A stretch of DNA of 64,000 nt from Monodelphis domestica (lineage: Eukaryota; Chordata; Mammalia; Didelphimorphia; Didelphidae). The position numbers and the translations under genes are program-made. The stretch spans positions 52,167,895-52,231,894 of the forward strand of contig NC_077235.1 in assembly GCF_027887165.1 (NCBI RefSeq). Reading direction: 5' to 3'. The notes below the pieces were generated by a model. That model did no database searches. It was not told where the DNA came from and saw only the letters and a list, made by a program, of their open reading frames with translations. Positions 1-12,450 of this stretch are shown here, in pieces (the first letter of the stretch is position 1; the number at the start of each line of letters is the position of its first letter).

Positions 1-918
1 TCCATCCTTTCAGGGTGTTGCTGGGCTCAGTCACAGGCTGTCATGAGAGTGTGCTCTCTCTTGCACCTCTGGCAGAAGTTCAGCTCTCGTCTCCTGCAGT
101 CCTAGGGCAGTGAAAGAAAGCCCCAGAGAACTGGAGACAGATTGGAGTTGGTCAGGCTACTAGAAGAGCAGCTCCCAGTGAAAGCCCACTAAGCTTGCAT
201 CTGAAAACCGAAATCTAGATATCAGCAAGCAGCTGCCCCATGTAACGGGGCACAGGCTATGGACGTTTTTGTGGGAAGGGAGAGGCAAGAATGGCTGAGG
301 CTCAGAATATGGGGACAGGGGATGGCAGCTCAAGAAAAAAGCCTGAGCATCATGAGGGCTCTTGAGTACCTGTTAGAACAAAGCGAAAAGGAGGAGGCAT
401 TTGACCAACCTCACTCTTGCTACAGCACATTTGTTTGTACCCAGACTGAAACTAGTGCGTGAAAGCTGTTGGTTAAACTTGGTGATGTTGCTGTTTAAAT
501 GTTGTTCTTCAAAGTTACTCCCTGATAAAAGCTGTTAGAAAAGTGGTTGGAGCTGGGAACACACTGTGAAAGCTCCAGTGGTTGCTAAGGGGATTTCAGA
601 GGATGGAAATTCAAGTTCCAGCTAGGGAAGGACCAAATCTGTCTGGGAGGGAAAAGAGGCAATCTCTCCTCTTTCTGAAGGCAAGAGTTAGTCAGGGAAG
701 ATGGGGAAGAGGACTCTATTTGGATGGAAGTATAGTGAGGATCACTATCCCAGAAGTGAAGATAGGAACATAGGAGGAGGAAAATAATCTGGGACATGTT
801 TATCTGTGCTGTGGTGAATGCGAAGGTATGGGTTGAAATGCCAGGTAGCTTTGATCTGTATGTCTCCCAGGGCTGTGGAAGGCAGTCTGTTTCAGGGGAG
901 AAAGGGGTAGGGGCAGAG
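1..918. other. No recognisable gene or repeat
   Basis: Mixed unique sequence with short chance open frames only. Confidence 0.4.
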
Positions 919-929
919 AGTTGGCTTTT

Positions 930-2941
930 TTTGCCACTTTTTAAAAATTTATTTATTTTTCAGTATTTTTCCATGGTAACATGATTCGTGTTCTTTCCCT
1001 CCCCTCTTCCCTTCCCCCTCCTGGAGTTGATAAGCAATTCTACTGGGTTATAAATGTGTTATCATTCAATACCTATTTCCATGTTATTCATTCTTGTATT
1101 AGAGTCATCTTTTAAAACCAAAACCCCATATCCTATACCCATATAAACAAGTGGTAAATCATATATTTTTCTTCTGTGTTTCTATTCCCACAGTTCTTGC
1201 TTTGGATGTAGATAGTGATCTTTCTCATATGTCCCTCAGAATTGTCCTGGGTCATTGAATTGCTGCTAGTAGAGAAGCCCATTACATGCGATTGTACCAC
1301 AGTATATCAGTCTCTGTGCATAATGTTCTCCTGGTTCTGCTCCTCTCACTCTGCAGCAATTCCTGGAGGTTGTTCCAGTCCCCATGGAATCCCTCCAGTT
1401 CATCATTCCTTTCAGAACAATAGTATTCCATCACCAACAGATACCACACTTTGTTCAGCCATTCCCCAATAGAGGGACATCCCTTTGTTTTCTAGTTTTT
1501 GCCACCACAAAGAACACAGCTATAAATATATTTGTATAAATATTTTTTAGCCCTTTGGGGTACAAACCTAGTGGTGGTATTGCTGGATCAAAGGGCAGGC
1601 AGTCTTTTAAAGCCCTTTGCCAGTTTGCTTTTTATTTATTTTTTATTTTTTAACATTATTTTACTTGGTCATTTCCAAACATTATTCATTGAAAACAAAG
1701 ATCATTTTCTTTTCCTCCCCCCCCCCCACCACCTCTCCCACAGCCGACATGCAATTCCACTGGGTATCACATGTGTTCTTGATTCGAACCCATTTCCATG
1801 TTGTTGGTATTTGCATTAGAGTGTTCATTTAGAGTCTCTCCTCAGTCATATCCCTTCCACCCCTGTAGTCAAGCAGTTGCTTTTCATCGGTGTTTCTACT
1901 CCCACAGTTTGTCCTCTGCTTGTGGATAGTGTTTTTTAGATCCCTGCAAGTTGTTCTGGGACATTGCATTGACCCTAATGGAGAAGTCCATTACCTTCGA
2001 TTGTACCACAGTGTATCCGTCTCTGTGTACAATGTTTTCCTGGTTCTGCTCCTCTCGCTCTGCATCACTTCCTGGAGGTTGTTCCAGTTCACATGGAATC
2101 CCTCCAGTTCATCATTCCTTTGAGCACAATAGTATTCCATCACCAACAGATACCACAATTTGTTCAGCCATTCCCCAATTGAAGGGCATCCCCTCATTTT
2201 CCAATTTTTGGCCACCACAAAGAGCACAGCTATGAATATTTTTGTACATGTCTTTTTCCTTATTATCTCTTTGGGGTACAAACTCAGCAGTGCTATGACT
2301 GGGTCAAAGGGCAGACAGTCTTTTAGCGCCCTTTGGGCATAGTTCCAAATTGCCCTCCAGAATGGTTGGATCAATTCACAGCCCCACCAGCAATAAATTA
2401 ATTGCCCGACTTTGCCACATCCCCTCCAGCATTCATTACTTTTCTTTGCTGTCATGTTAGCCAATCTGCTAGGTGTGAAGTTGTTTTGATTTGCATCTCT
2501 CTGATTATCAGAGATTTAGGGCACTTTTTCATGTGCTTATTAATAATTTTGATTTCTTTGACTGAAAATTGCCTATCCATTTCCCTTGCCCATTTATCAG
2601 TTGGAGAATGGCTTGATTTTTTGTACAATTGATTTAGCTCTTTATAAATTTGAGTAATTAAACCTTTGTCAGAGGTTTTTATGAAGATTTTTCCCAATTT
2701 GTTGTTTTCCTTCTGATTTTAGTTACATTGGTTTTGTTTGTACAAAAACTTCTTAATTTGATGGGAGTCAAAATTATTGATTTTACATTTTGTGACTCTT
2801 TCTATGTCTTGCTTGGTTTTAAAACTTTCCTCTTCCCAAAGGTCTGACATGTATACTATTCTGTGTTTGCCTAATTTACTTATAGTTTCCTTCTTTATGT
2901 TCAAGTACTTCCCTTTCTACCCCCCTCCCTTCTTATTAGAA
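930..2941 (-). mobile_element. Compound L1 insertion (two L1 3' ends in tandem, same orientation)
   Basis: The 3' end of one L1 begins at 930 and a second L1 3' end begins near 1626. Minus-strand translation of 2464-1991 gives the ORF2 C terminus (ECWRGCGKVG, CWWGCELIQPFW, YPKEI, MEYYCAQRNDELE). A perfect 11-bp direct repeat AGTTGGCTTTT flanks the block at 919-929 and 2942-2952, a probable target-site duplication. The 5' junction of the inner copy is not resolved. Confidence 0.85.
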
Positions 2942-3029
2942 AGTTGGCTTTTATAGTTTTACAAGTTTTCCGGGAAACTCTTGCATTAAAATACATTCTT
3001 GGAATTTGGGCAGAAATGTTGAGAGACCT

Positions 3030-3290
3030 CTTGATGGACTGGCTGGAGCATTGAATTTAGAATCAGGAAAACCTGTTTGAATCCACCCACCCCCCAACAC
3101 ACACACACAATCTTTGGCAAGTCATTTAAATTCTCTCGACCTCCATTTCCTCATCTGAAAAATGGGAATAAGAGTAGCACCTGCCTCATACGATTGTTAG
3201 ATAAGTAAAGCTTTTTGCATACCTTAAAATCTTATATAAATGTTAGGCATTATTATTATTAATACCTGATGTGGGCCTTAGTTTCCTTCT
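3030..3290 (+). repeat. MIR/CORE-SINE relic
   Basis: Contains the series 'gcaagtcattt', 'cctcatctgaaaaatggg' and a 'cctcatacgattgtta' end typical of MIR. A short CA/C run interrupts it at about 3085-3110. Confidence 0.65.
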
Positions 3291-3524
3291 CTGTAAAATG
3301 AAAAGGTAGCCCCTTAAGGTTCATTCCAGGCCTAAGTCTAAGATCCCATGATCTTCTTCTATTACCACATATTTGTGTAGAGGTGACTCTGGGATCTTTT
3401 TTTAATATCATTTTTTCTTAATTACAAAGAAAAACAATTTTCTCAGTTCCAAATTCTCTCTCTAAGATAGTAAGCAATTTGATCTAGGCTATTCTTGTGC
3501 CATTATGCAAAACATATTTTCAGG

Positions 3525-3566
3525 GCAGGTAGGTGGTTCAGTGGATAGAGAGCCAAGCCTGATTGC
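3525..3566 (+). repeat. Fragment of a tRNA-derived marsupial SINE head
   Basis: 'ggcaggtaggtggttcagtg' followed by 'gatagagagccaagcct' matches the start of MAR1/SINE1-type elements. The rest is missing where L1 sequence begins. Confidence 0.5.
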
Positions 3567-3569
3567 CTT

Positions 3570-5830
3570 TCAGAATGGGTTGGTGAGTTCACAACTCCAC
3601 CAACAGTGTGTTAATGTCCCAATTTTCCCACGCACCCCCCCCGTTTATCATTTTCCTTTTCCATCATAATCAATCTGGTAGATGTGAGGTGGTACCTCAG
3701 AGTTGTTTTGATTTTCATTTCTCTAATAAATGTTGAATTAAAACATTTTCCTATATAGCTTTCCTTTCTTCTGAAAATTGTCTTTTCATATCCTTTGACT
3801 ATTTAACAATTGGGGAATGACTCGTAGTCTTATACATTTGACTCATTTATCTATATCTTTGAGAAATGAGGCCTTTATCAGAGAGAACTTGCTGTAAAAA
3901 TTTCCCCTAGCTTTCTGCTTTCCTTCTAATCTTGATGCATTGGCCTTATTTGTACAAAACTTTTGAAATTTACCATAATTATAATTGTTCATTTTATATC
4001 TTGTAAAGTTCTCTGTCTAGTTTGTTCATAAATTCTTTCCTCATCCATAGAACTGAGAGGTAAACTATTCTGTGCTTCCCTAATTTGCTTATGTCATCCT
4101 TTATGTCTTTAACTTGGTATATACTATGTGAAGTTTTGGCCCATACCTAGTTTCTGCCATACTGCTTTCCAGGTTTCAGTTAAGTCAAATACCCACATTA
4201 ATTTTCCTACTAATATTGACCTTTTGTTCTTCTAGATGAATATTGTTATTCTTTTTCTAGCTCTATGAAATAATTTTTGTTAGTTCAATTGGTATGGCAC
4301 TACGTAAATTAATTTAGGTAGAATTATCATTTTTCTTCTATTGGTTCAGCCTACCCATGAACAGTTGCCATGTTTATAATTGCTAAGATCTGACTTTATT
4401 TGTGTGAAAAGCATTTTTGTAATTGAGTTTATATAGTTTCTGGGTTTATCTTGGCAGATAGACAACTAGAAATTTTATATTGTCTATGGTAATTTAAATA
4501 AAATTTCTCATCCTATTGCTGCTAGACTTTGTTGGTAATATATCAAAGTGCTGATGATTTTTGTGGGTTTATTTTATATACTGCAGCTTGACTGAAGTTA
4601 TTAGTTATTTCCATTAGTTTCTTAGTTGATCCCCTAGCATTCTTCAAGTATATCCTCATATTATGTACAAGGAGTGATAGTTTTGTTTTCTCATTGCCTA
4701 TTCTAATTCCTTTAATTTCTTCTTTAATTGCTACAGCTAGCATTTCTGGTACAATATTGAATCATAGTGGTGATAATGGGCATCCTTGCTTCACCTCTCT
4801 TCTTATTGGACAGCTTTCTCTATTATCCTCCTTATAGATACTGCCTACTTATTATTTTAAGGAAAGCTCTCTTATTCCTATGTTTTCTAGTGTTTTTAAT
4901 AAGAATGGGTGTTGTATTTTGTCAAAAGTTTTTTCTACATCTCTTGATATAATATAATTTCTGTTGGTTTTATTATCAATATGGTCAGTTATGCTGATAG
5001 TTCTTAATATTGAACCAGCCCTGCACTTCTGGTATAAATTCCACTTGGTTACCTTGTATGATCTCGATGATATATTGTTCTAATATCCTTGCTAGTATTT
5101 TATTTAAAAAAATGTTCTATCTATGAGTATCAACATTCATCAGGGAAATTGTTCTATAGTTTTTTTTTCTGTTTGTGCTCTTCCTGGCTTAGGGATCAGC
5201 ACCATATTTGTTTCATAAAAGGAATTCGGCAGGTCTCCTTCTTCACCTATTTTCCCAAATAGTTTATATGAGATTGAATCAATTGTTCTTGAAATGTTTA
5301 GTCAAATTCACTTGTGAATTCATCTGGTCCTGGGGATTTTTTCTTACAGAGTTCATCAAGGGTGTGTTCAATTTCCTTTTCTGAGATGGGATTATTTAAG
5401 TATTCTATTTCCTCTTGTTAATCTGGGCAATTTATATTTTTGTAAATATTCATCCATTTTTCTTAGGTTGTCAGATTTTATAAAGTTGGGCAAAATAACT
5501 CCTATTAATTGGTTTAATTTCTTCTTCATTGGTGTTAAATTCCCCTTTTTCGTTTTTATAGTGATAATTTGGTTTTCTTCTTTTGAAAGTCTACTTGACC
5601 AATGGTCTGTTTTATTTTTTATTTTTCATAAAACCAGATCCTGCTTTTACTTATGGTTTTCTTACTTTCACTTTTATTAATTTCTCCATTGACTTTCAGA
5701 ATTTCCAATTCAGTGTTTAATTGGGGATTTAAAATTTATTCTTTTTCTAGTTTTTTTTAATTGCATGCCCAACTAATTTATCTGATCTTTCTCTTTTCTA
5801 TTGACACTGAGTCTGTTTTCACCTCTGAGG
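3570..5830 (-). mobile_element. Old L1 ORF2 fragment including reverse transcriptase
   Basis: Minus-strand translation of 4743-4543 gives AVAIKEEIKGIRIGNEKTKL, SLLVHNMRIYLKN and STKKLMEITNNFSQAAVYKI, the L1 reverse-transcriptase region. The YxDD-type motif is degraded (VHNM where FADD is usual). Many stops; much older than the other L1 copies. Confidence 0.85.
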
Positions 5831-7060
5831 AAAAACATTAGCAGGAGCCACAGCAACCACAAACCTTGCCACACCATCAAGGATATGCCTGAGATAGGGC
5901 ACAGAGAATTAGAGAACAATGGAACTCAACACAGGATTAGAAGCAAGACACTTGGGGGGGGGTTACTGCTTTTGGTTTGAGGGAGAGCATAGTGTAGTGG
6001 AAAGAATATTGGATTTGGTGTTTAGTAGACTTGGTTGGGCTCTCAGTTCTGACACTACTACATAAACCTGGAGAAACACTTAACCTCTCTGATTCTACGT
6101 TTCTTTATCTGTCAAATGGCTATAATAATGCTTCCTTCCCTAACAGGGGCATTGTCAGGAAAGCCCTCTGTCAACCTTGGAGTACTACAGACATCAGTCA
6201 TCATGATTAGCAGGAACAGCAGCAGCAATGTATAGAGGTCTCATAGGACTGTTTTCTCTTTCCTTTGGGTCTGCTACATGGTAGAAAAGAGCAACTCTTA
6301 GAGAGAAAGCTACTCAACAATGAATTCTGTGAGAACAGGAGCTATCTTATTCTTCGTATGCTCTACTCAATTCCTTATAAAATGCAGGTGCTTAATATTT
6401 TTCAGTTAATAGAATGGATGATGGCCACCTAAGGAAAGTAGGAGGATTTATCTGCGGAACGAAGAGTTCCATGTCCACCCTAGGAAAGTTGTGACTCCAT
6501 ATTAAAAAATTGGAGTGAGTCATTGAAAGAGCATTATAACTTCCATTAGTATTAGAAAGTTGAGGGGATAGACTAAGTTGTGGTCCATTTCAGGTAAGGA
6601 AAGAATAAAGTATGCTCTCAAAGAGTTTTCTTATTTGCATGTTATTATGTTTACTTGTTTTAATAGTTTGATTTGAGGATAGAAAAATCTCCTACTCTGA
6701 TACTCAACTGTCTTGTTTATTAAGCAGAAGGTGGGGCAGGTCCTTTGAAGTTGAAATGGCTCTAGGTGTGGTCCAGTGAAAGGCTATATGGCTGTCATTT
6801 ATGGACAAGTCCTCAAAGTCTATCCTCTAAGTCATAGGTCCATGGGATCATAGGTTTAGTGCTGGAAGGGATCCTCACAGGTCATGGGTCTCCAAGGAGT
6901 AATAAGCTTAGAGCCAGAAGGACCTGATTTGGAATTTGAACATGACCACGTATGGCCTATGTGGTTATTTCATCTCTCTGGGCTTCAGTTTTCTCATGTG
7001 TGAAATGATGATATTGGACTAGGTGAGTGACCTCTATTGATATAAACATTTAGAGACAAA
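5830..7060. repeat. Intergenic; MIR relics
   Basis: MIR-like units on the plus strand at about 5975-6205 and 6890-7050 (ordered motifs such as 'cttaacctctctgattctac' and 'gggcttcagttttctcatgt'). The remainder is unassigned. Confidence 0.5.
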
Positions 7061-7064
7061 AATT

Positions 7065-7255
7065 TCCTCTGATTACTGCTTTTGTTGCATCCCATAGGTT
7101 GTAGTATATTATCTCTTTAACAAAATTATTTATTGTTTTGATAATTTGTTCTTTAACCCACTCATTCTTTAAGATTAGATTATTTAGTCTCTAATTAATC
7201 CCATGGCCCCTTATTAAATATAATTTTGTGTATGAGAAGGATGCATTTAACTATG
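7065..7255 (-). mobile_element. L1 ORF2 internal fragment
   Basis: The 'gttgcatcccataggttgt' region and following A/T-rich text resemble the reverse complement of an internal L1 ORF2 segment. It may belong to the old L1 at 3570-5830. Confidence 0.5.
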
Positions 7256-7259
7256 GCAA

Positions 7260-8150
7260 GTCTTTTTAATTTCTTTTTTTTAATTTAGAATGTTTTTTCA
7301 TGGTTACATGATTCATGATCCCCTCACCCCCGCTCTTTCTTCCCCACCTCCCAAATCTGACAAGCAATTCCACTGGGTTATATGTGTAGCATTGCTGCTA
7401 GTAGAAAAGTCCATTACATTCTATTGAGCCATAATGTATCAGTCTCAGTGTATAATGTTCTCCTGGTTCTGCTCCTTTCACTCTGCATCCATTCCTGGAG
7501 GTCTTTCCAGTTCACGTGGAATTCCTCCACTTTATTATTCCTTTGAGCACAATAGTATTCCATCACCAACAGATACCACAATGTGTTCAGCCATTCCCCA
7601 ATCAATTGGCACCCCCTCATTTTCCAATTTTTTGCTACCACAAAGAGCTCAGCTATAAATATTTTTTGTACAAGTTTTTTTTCCTTATTATCTCTTTGGG
7701 GTACAAACCCAGCAGTGGTATGGCTGGGTCAAAGGGTAGGCATTCTTTTAAAGTCCTTTGAGCATAGTTCCAAATTGCCATCCAGAATGGTTGGACCAAT
7801 TCACAATTCCACCAGCAGTGTATTAGTGTCCCAATTTTGCCACCTCCCCTCCAACATTTATCACTTTACTTTGCTGCCATATTGGCCAGTCTGCTAGGTG
7901 TAAGGTGCTACCTCAGAGTTGTTTTAATTTGCACTTCTTTAATCAGGAAGGATTTAGAACACTTTTTCATGTGCTTGTTGATGATTTTGATTTGTCTATT
8001 GGGGAATGGCTTGATTTTTTGTAAATTTGACTTAGTTCCTTATATATTTGGGAAATTAAACCTTTGTCAGAGAGTTTTGTTATAAAAATGTCCTCCCAGT
8101 TTGTTGCTTTCCTTTTAATTTTGGTTGCATTGGTTTTGTTTGTAATGGTC
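7260..8150 (-). mobile_element. Truncated L1 3' end
   Basis: Same subfamily as the copy at 930. The minus strand of 7641-7414 encodes VAKNWKMRGCQLIGEWLN and YLLVMEYYCAQRNNKVEEF, the ORF2 C terminus. An imperfect direct repeat (near 7253 and 8143) may be the target-site duplication. Confidence 0.8.
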
Positions 8151-8685
8151 AGTTTTTCTAATGGTACAATATACCACTGACAAAGGTATATTCTTTTCTA
8201 TTCCTGTTCACTTCTCTCCGTATATATCATGTATAACTTATCCAAGATTTTTATTCATCTTTTTTACTTCTTTCTTATTTTTCATTAGATTTACCAGTGT
8301 TCTTTTCAATATATCCCAATGTTTCCACTTTGTAAGAGGACCACCCCCACCCAGTAAGCGCAATGGATATATGTCCAGTAGTAGCCTGCTACCTTTCCTG
8401 GCCACTTATATGTAGGGAAAATGGTCAATAGTGGGTCAATATAATCTATCCTGAACCCCTGGAAGCTCTGCCTAGTGACCTGGCATCAAATGGAAATGCA
8501 GGCCTCTCCACTCTTGCCTGATGTCCTCTAGTTCTTCTAGAGAACTCTAATTTCATAGGTAGGACCTCTGTTCCCCTCCCCACAAAGCACCAATGACAGT
8601 TCAATGTTTCCTGCCCCTCCAATGAACTACTGTATACTTTGAAAATCAAAGCCAATGACAACATTTTGATGCTTAAACCACACTG
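8150..8685. other. A/T-rich, possibly older L1, then unique sequence
   Basis: 8150-8420 may continue the older L1 interrupted by the copy at 7260; weakly supported. 8420-8685 has no recognisable element. Confidence 0.3.
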
Positions 8686-10052
8686 TTTATTACAACACAC
8701 CACAGAAAAAGTTTATAGTTAAAGTTCTATCCCCCCAGCATCCTCTATCCATCAGTATCATGCATTTTCAAGTGCTTTCAAACAATAAAGACTATACTGC
8801 TCATGTGATATAACATAGTGGCTCATAGCCATCCATAGTGTTTAACTGTCGGATGAAATGCTCAATCCTACAAACCAGCTCATAGCCAGCGAATTCTGAA
8901 ACCCTGCATAGTGAAGACACAATAACGGTAGAGGTGAGCACTGCATATGTAATATACCTACGTAAGCCTATCTAGGATATCTGCAAACAACTCATTCTAC
9001 ACGCGAAAGTATCTTCAACTGTTTTTTCTGGTACCCTCTGCAGTTGTTAACCATTCTCCGGTGTATGAGTAAGAGTGTCTGAGTGAGGTTTTCTGGTGAT
9101 GAGACCTGAGCAGACTGCACCATGATGGAAAGGGCCGTCTGGGGCGGCTAGTGGTCTGACTGTATTGTAGAAGAGTCCGGAGGAGGCTATGAGCTAATAT
9201 GTTTATCTCTTTCAGTTTCTCAGCTTTCCAGATTCCAGTTCCACATGGGGCTTGGGAAGGCCCCTACTAACTTCTCTGCGGGGAATAGCTGGAGTTGGGG
9301 ATAGCATACATAAGTAGCATGCATCCACAAGAGAAAAGCAGCTGGGGTTTGGGCAGTTTCCTTAAAAGGAGTTTTTACATCAAAAGATACATCAATAGGG
9401 AAAGAGTTGTGCTTGGGTAACAGGTCTGCTAAAAGTAAAGTGAGGGGCAAGGTGTCTGGGACACCTGGTTCTTCCATATTGGGTTTGGAATCGGGAGAAT
9501 TGGGCTCATAAGAATGAGGGCTGGAAGAGACAGCAAAGATCACTGGTCAACCACCTTGTTTTATGGAGGAAGACTAAGTGATCATTAAAGTCCCTTTCTA
9601 CCTTCACATCCTATGTATAGTCTCCTCAAGATTTGGTCCCTCTCCCCTGAGGTTCTCAAGTAGAGAACAGCACCAAAGAAGGTGGGAATGTTTCTGGGTC
9701 ATCGGCTTGTGTGAAACTTGTCAGAACAGATGAAGACCCGGGCCATCCCCCCTGGTGAGGACAGAAACATTTTGGAAATACTGGTCCAGAGGGGTCTCCA
9801 GGTATGAGATCTCATGGGAACCTCTCCTCTTCCCCACAGAAGCCTAGATCAGTTATGACTGGTGGCCTCTGTGGCTTCAGCCTTCACATTTCTCACCCAT
9901 GTAGATCTCTCATGCTTCCATAGAGGTTGGTACCTGTCAGATCCTGCCCAGCACATTGTAAGGGAGTTAAGGGGAAGGAGGGAGCTTAAATTGCAGAGGG
10001 AGCAATAGATGTGTGTCCATTTAGGACGGGGTCTGTTTAGGACTGAATCTGT
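8666..10052 (-). other. Probable 3' UTR of ARHGAP36
   Basis: About 1.4 kb of non-repetitive sequence lies between the stop codon and the first canonical AATAAA on the minus strand (8691-8686). A 107-codon open frame at 9543-9220 shows no recognisable domain, and I treat it as chance. The exact 3' end is inferred. Confidence 0.45.
8686..8691 (-). terminator. Candidate AATAAA polyadenylation signal
   Basis: This is the first canonical hexamer downstream of the stop codon on the minus strand, followed by T/G-rich sequence. Assigning it to this gene is inference. Confidence 0.45.
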
Positions 10053-10306
10053 TTAGGCCTGGAACCAGCTGCAGCCGGGGCGGGGCTCGGAGTCGGTGTC
10101 ATCGGAGGCGGGGGACTTGGCCCGCTTCTCAGAGGATTTTGCGGGGGCCTTGCCCTTGCCCTTGCCCTTGCCTTTGCCCTTGCCCTTGCCTTTGCCCTTG
10201 CCTTCAGCTTCATCCAATTTGGCCTCAGCCTGCTCTTCAATAAAATCTTCCAGAGAACGTGCCATCTGGCGCTGGCTATGGGACATGAACAGCCTCATAC
10301 AGGCTC
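10053..10306 (-). CDS. ARHGAP36: Coding exon 12 (residues 598-681), GK repeats and stop
   Basis: Acceptor ATTTTTCAG at 10307. It encodes [20 protein letters not shown], an acidic helix-like [16 protein letters not shown], nine GK dipeptides (about residues 633-650), and a tail ending [12 protein letters not shown] then TAA. The GK block comes from a GGCAAG hexanucleotide repeat with a few third-base changes, so its length may vary between individuals. Confidence 0.78.
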
Positions 10307-12381
10307 CTGAAAAATATGAACAATGATTAACAATTATTGTATAATCCTTTCTATTTTCCTTAAGAACCAGAGCCCAGGGCTGGAATGGAGCTGTGTATCA
10401 GGACTGGCAGTGGCTGGCAGGGACCTCTGGGGTGGGGCAAGTCGTGAGGGCCCCTGCCCAATGCATCCCCTGAAACATACTGCTAAACTGTGGACTCACC
10501 ACGGCTAGAGGAGGCAGTGTCAGAGGCCCGAGATCCATGGCCAGACTTGAAAGGACGCAGACAAAAGATTGTTTTGGAGGTCTTCTCGGCTTCCTTTTCA
10601 GCAACACCAGGGAGCCTCAGAAAAGAGAAGGGTGGGAAAAGAGTGGGACCCTGGGCTGCTGCTGCTGATGATGCCACTGCTGCCTTGCTGGTACTTGCCT
10701 TGCTAGTACTTGCCACAGGCTCCTCAATTTCTTTGGGTGCGCCACCTTGGGCACCACCTTGGGCACCGCCTTGGGCACCACCTTGGGCACCACTTTCCAC
10801 AGCCCTGAAATTGGAAAGGGCAAGTTATTCCAAGGTCTTTGATCTATTTTTTTCATTATCTGTATTCAAGTAGAAGAATAATAGATTTATTTGGGGGGAA
10901 GAAGGAAAAGTAGATTTAGACAGAATCACTTTCTTTGGGGAACCAGGAAGAGCCACAAATTCTCTATTTTGGGGTTATTTAGATATATTCTCCTACTGGA
11001 TTTTAAAATGGAAATTATATCCCCTCCCCTCCATATAAACACTGCTTTGCATTTTTTTAAAAATCAGCATAAACATTTACTCAGTGGATCAATGAATGAA
11101 GGAGAGTGTCACTGAATACAGTTTGGTGTAATCCCTCTTCTTTTTTTCCCTGCCTCTCCTCACTTCCCCTTGTTGGAATTGGCTTAAGCAAACCAAAGAG
11201 TCCAGCCCAGCCTAAGATGATCAACCTTTCTCCTGAGCCACTCACGAGGTAGCAATGGAGGATGTGGCAGATTCAAGGGCAGAGCCGGAGATCGATGCAG
11301 ATGCAGAGACACATTCAGAGGCAGAAGTGGATTCGCTATCAGAAGCTGATGTCTCAGGTACTGCCAAGGGCAGGGGTGCCTTGAATTTTTGGCGCAGAAG
11401 ATATTCAATGACCTCAGGGTCGGTGTGCCACAGGCTGAGGAGAACCTCGCTCTGCACATCAGGGGGCACCTAGGAGAGGAATTGGCACCTCAATGGACCA
11501 CCCAAAGTCAAGAAAGGTTGTCTTAGAAGTAGTGGGTTCTGCCTCACTGAAATTCCTCTAGGTCCCCTACTGACCATCTTTTCCACCCAGGACTGTCTCC
11601 AGGCCTCCTCTGCTTTTATGGTTAGAGAATCCTTGAAATTCTTTTACTTGGTGTTCCAAGACAGTGGAATACCAAATACTATCAATAGTCATTACCATGG
11701 TGGGCAGGGAAGATCATAGTTGACAAGGGCTAATAATCACTAGAGCCATTTTAGAGAGTTTGGGGCCTAGAAAGTCTTCCTACCCTCCTATGCTGAATAG
11801 GAATGGAGTATTTGGGCTTCTTCTCCTACCATGTAAAGGGCCTGGAAATTCTCAATCAGTGTCTGGAGCACAGTGATCATGGCTGTGCTTTCCTCCATCC
11901 CCAGAACTTTAGTGTCCTTCTCGTGCATTTTCTCCTTCTGCAGGAGGTTGGGTCCAAAAATCATAGCCAAATTGGAGGTGGTCATCCTGTTGCCAGAAAT
12001 CTAGAGAGGAAAATGAACAATGAGCAGGAAACATGAGAAGTGAAGTGAGGAAGAAGAGTGACATGTCCAACATTCTGGTCACTGCTTTGGTAGCTATCCT
12101 CTGATCCAATCAGATCAGTCTCCTCTTCATTCCTCACACGTGCCACCCTGTTGATTTAGAGTCAAAAGATCTTGGTATTAATTGAGCCTCTTTGCACTTA
12201 CTGGCTGGGTGAAGTTCTCCCACCATCCTGCCTAAAGTATCCGTCTACCTGCCTAAATCTCGCCCATCCTCTAGAGTACTTGTTCAAGGCCTGCCTCTTT
12301 CCTAAAGTCTTCCCTGAGACAGTTATGGTACAGTATAAGACATGTCCACATCCATTCCCACCCCAACTCACTCCCTTTCTG

Positions 12382-12450
<69 letters not shown>

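Noticed and set aside
9220-9543. A 107-codon minus-strand frame downstream of the stop
   Set aside because: No domain, no splice fit, and it lies in the probable 3' UTR.
10490-10873. A 127-codon plus-strand frame rich in Pro/Ala
   Set aside because: It is the antisense shadow of exon 11 and its GAQG repeats.
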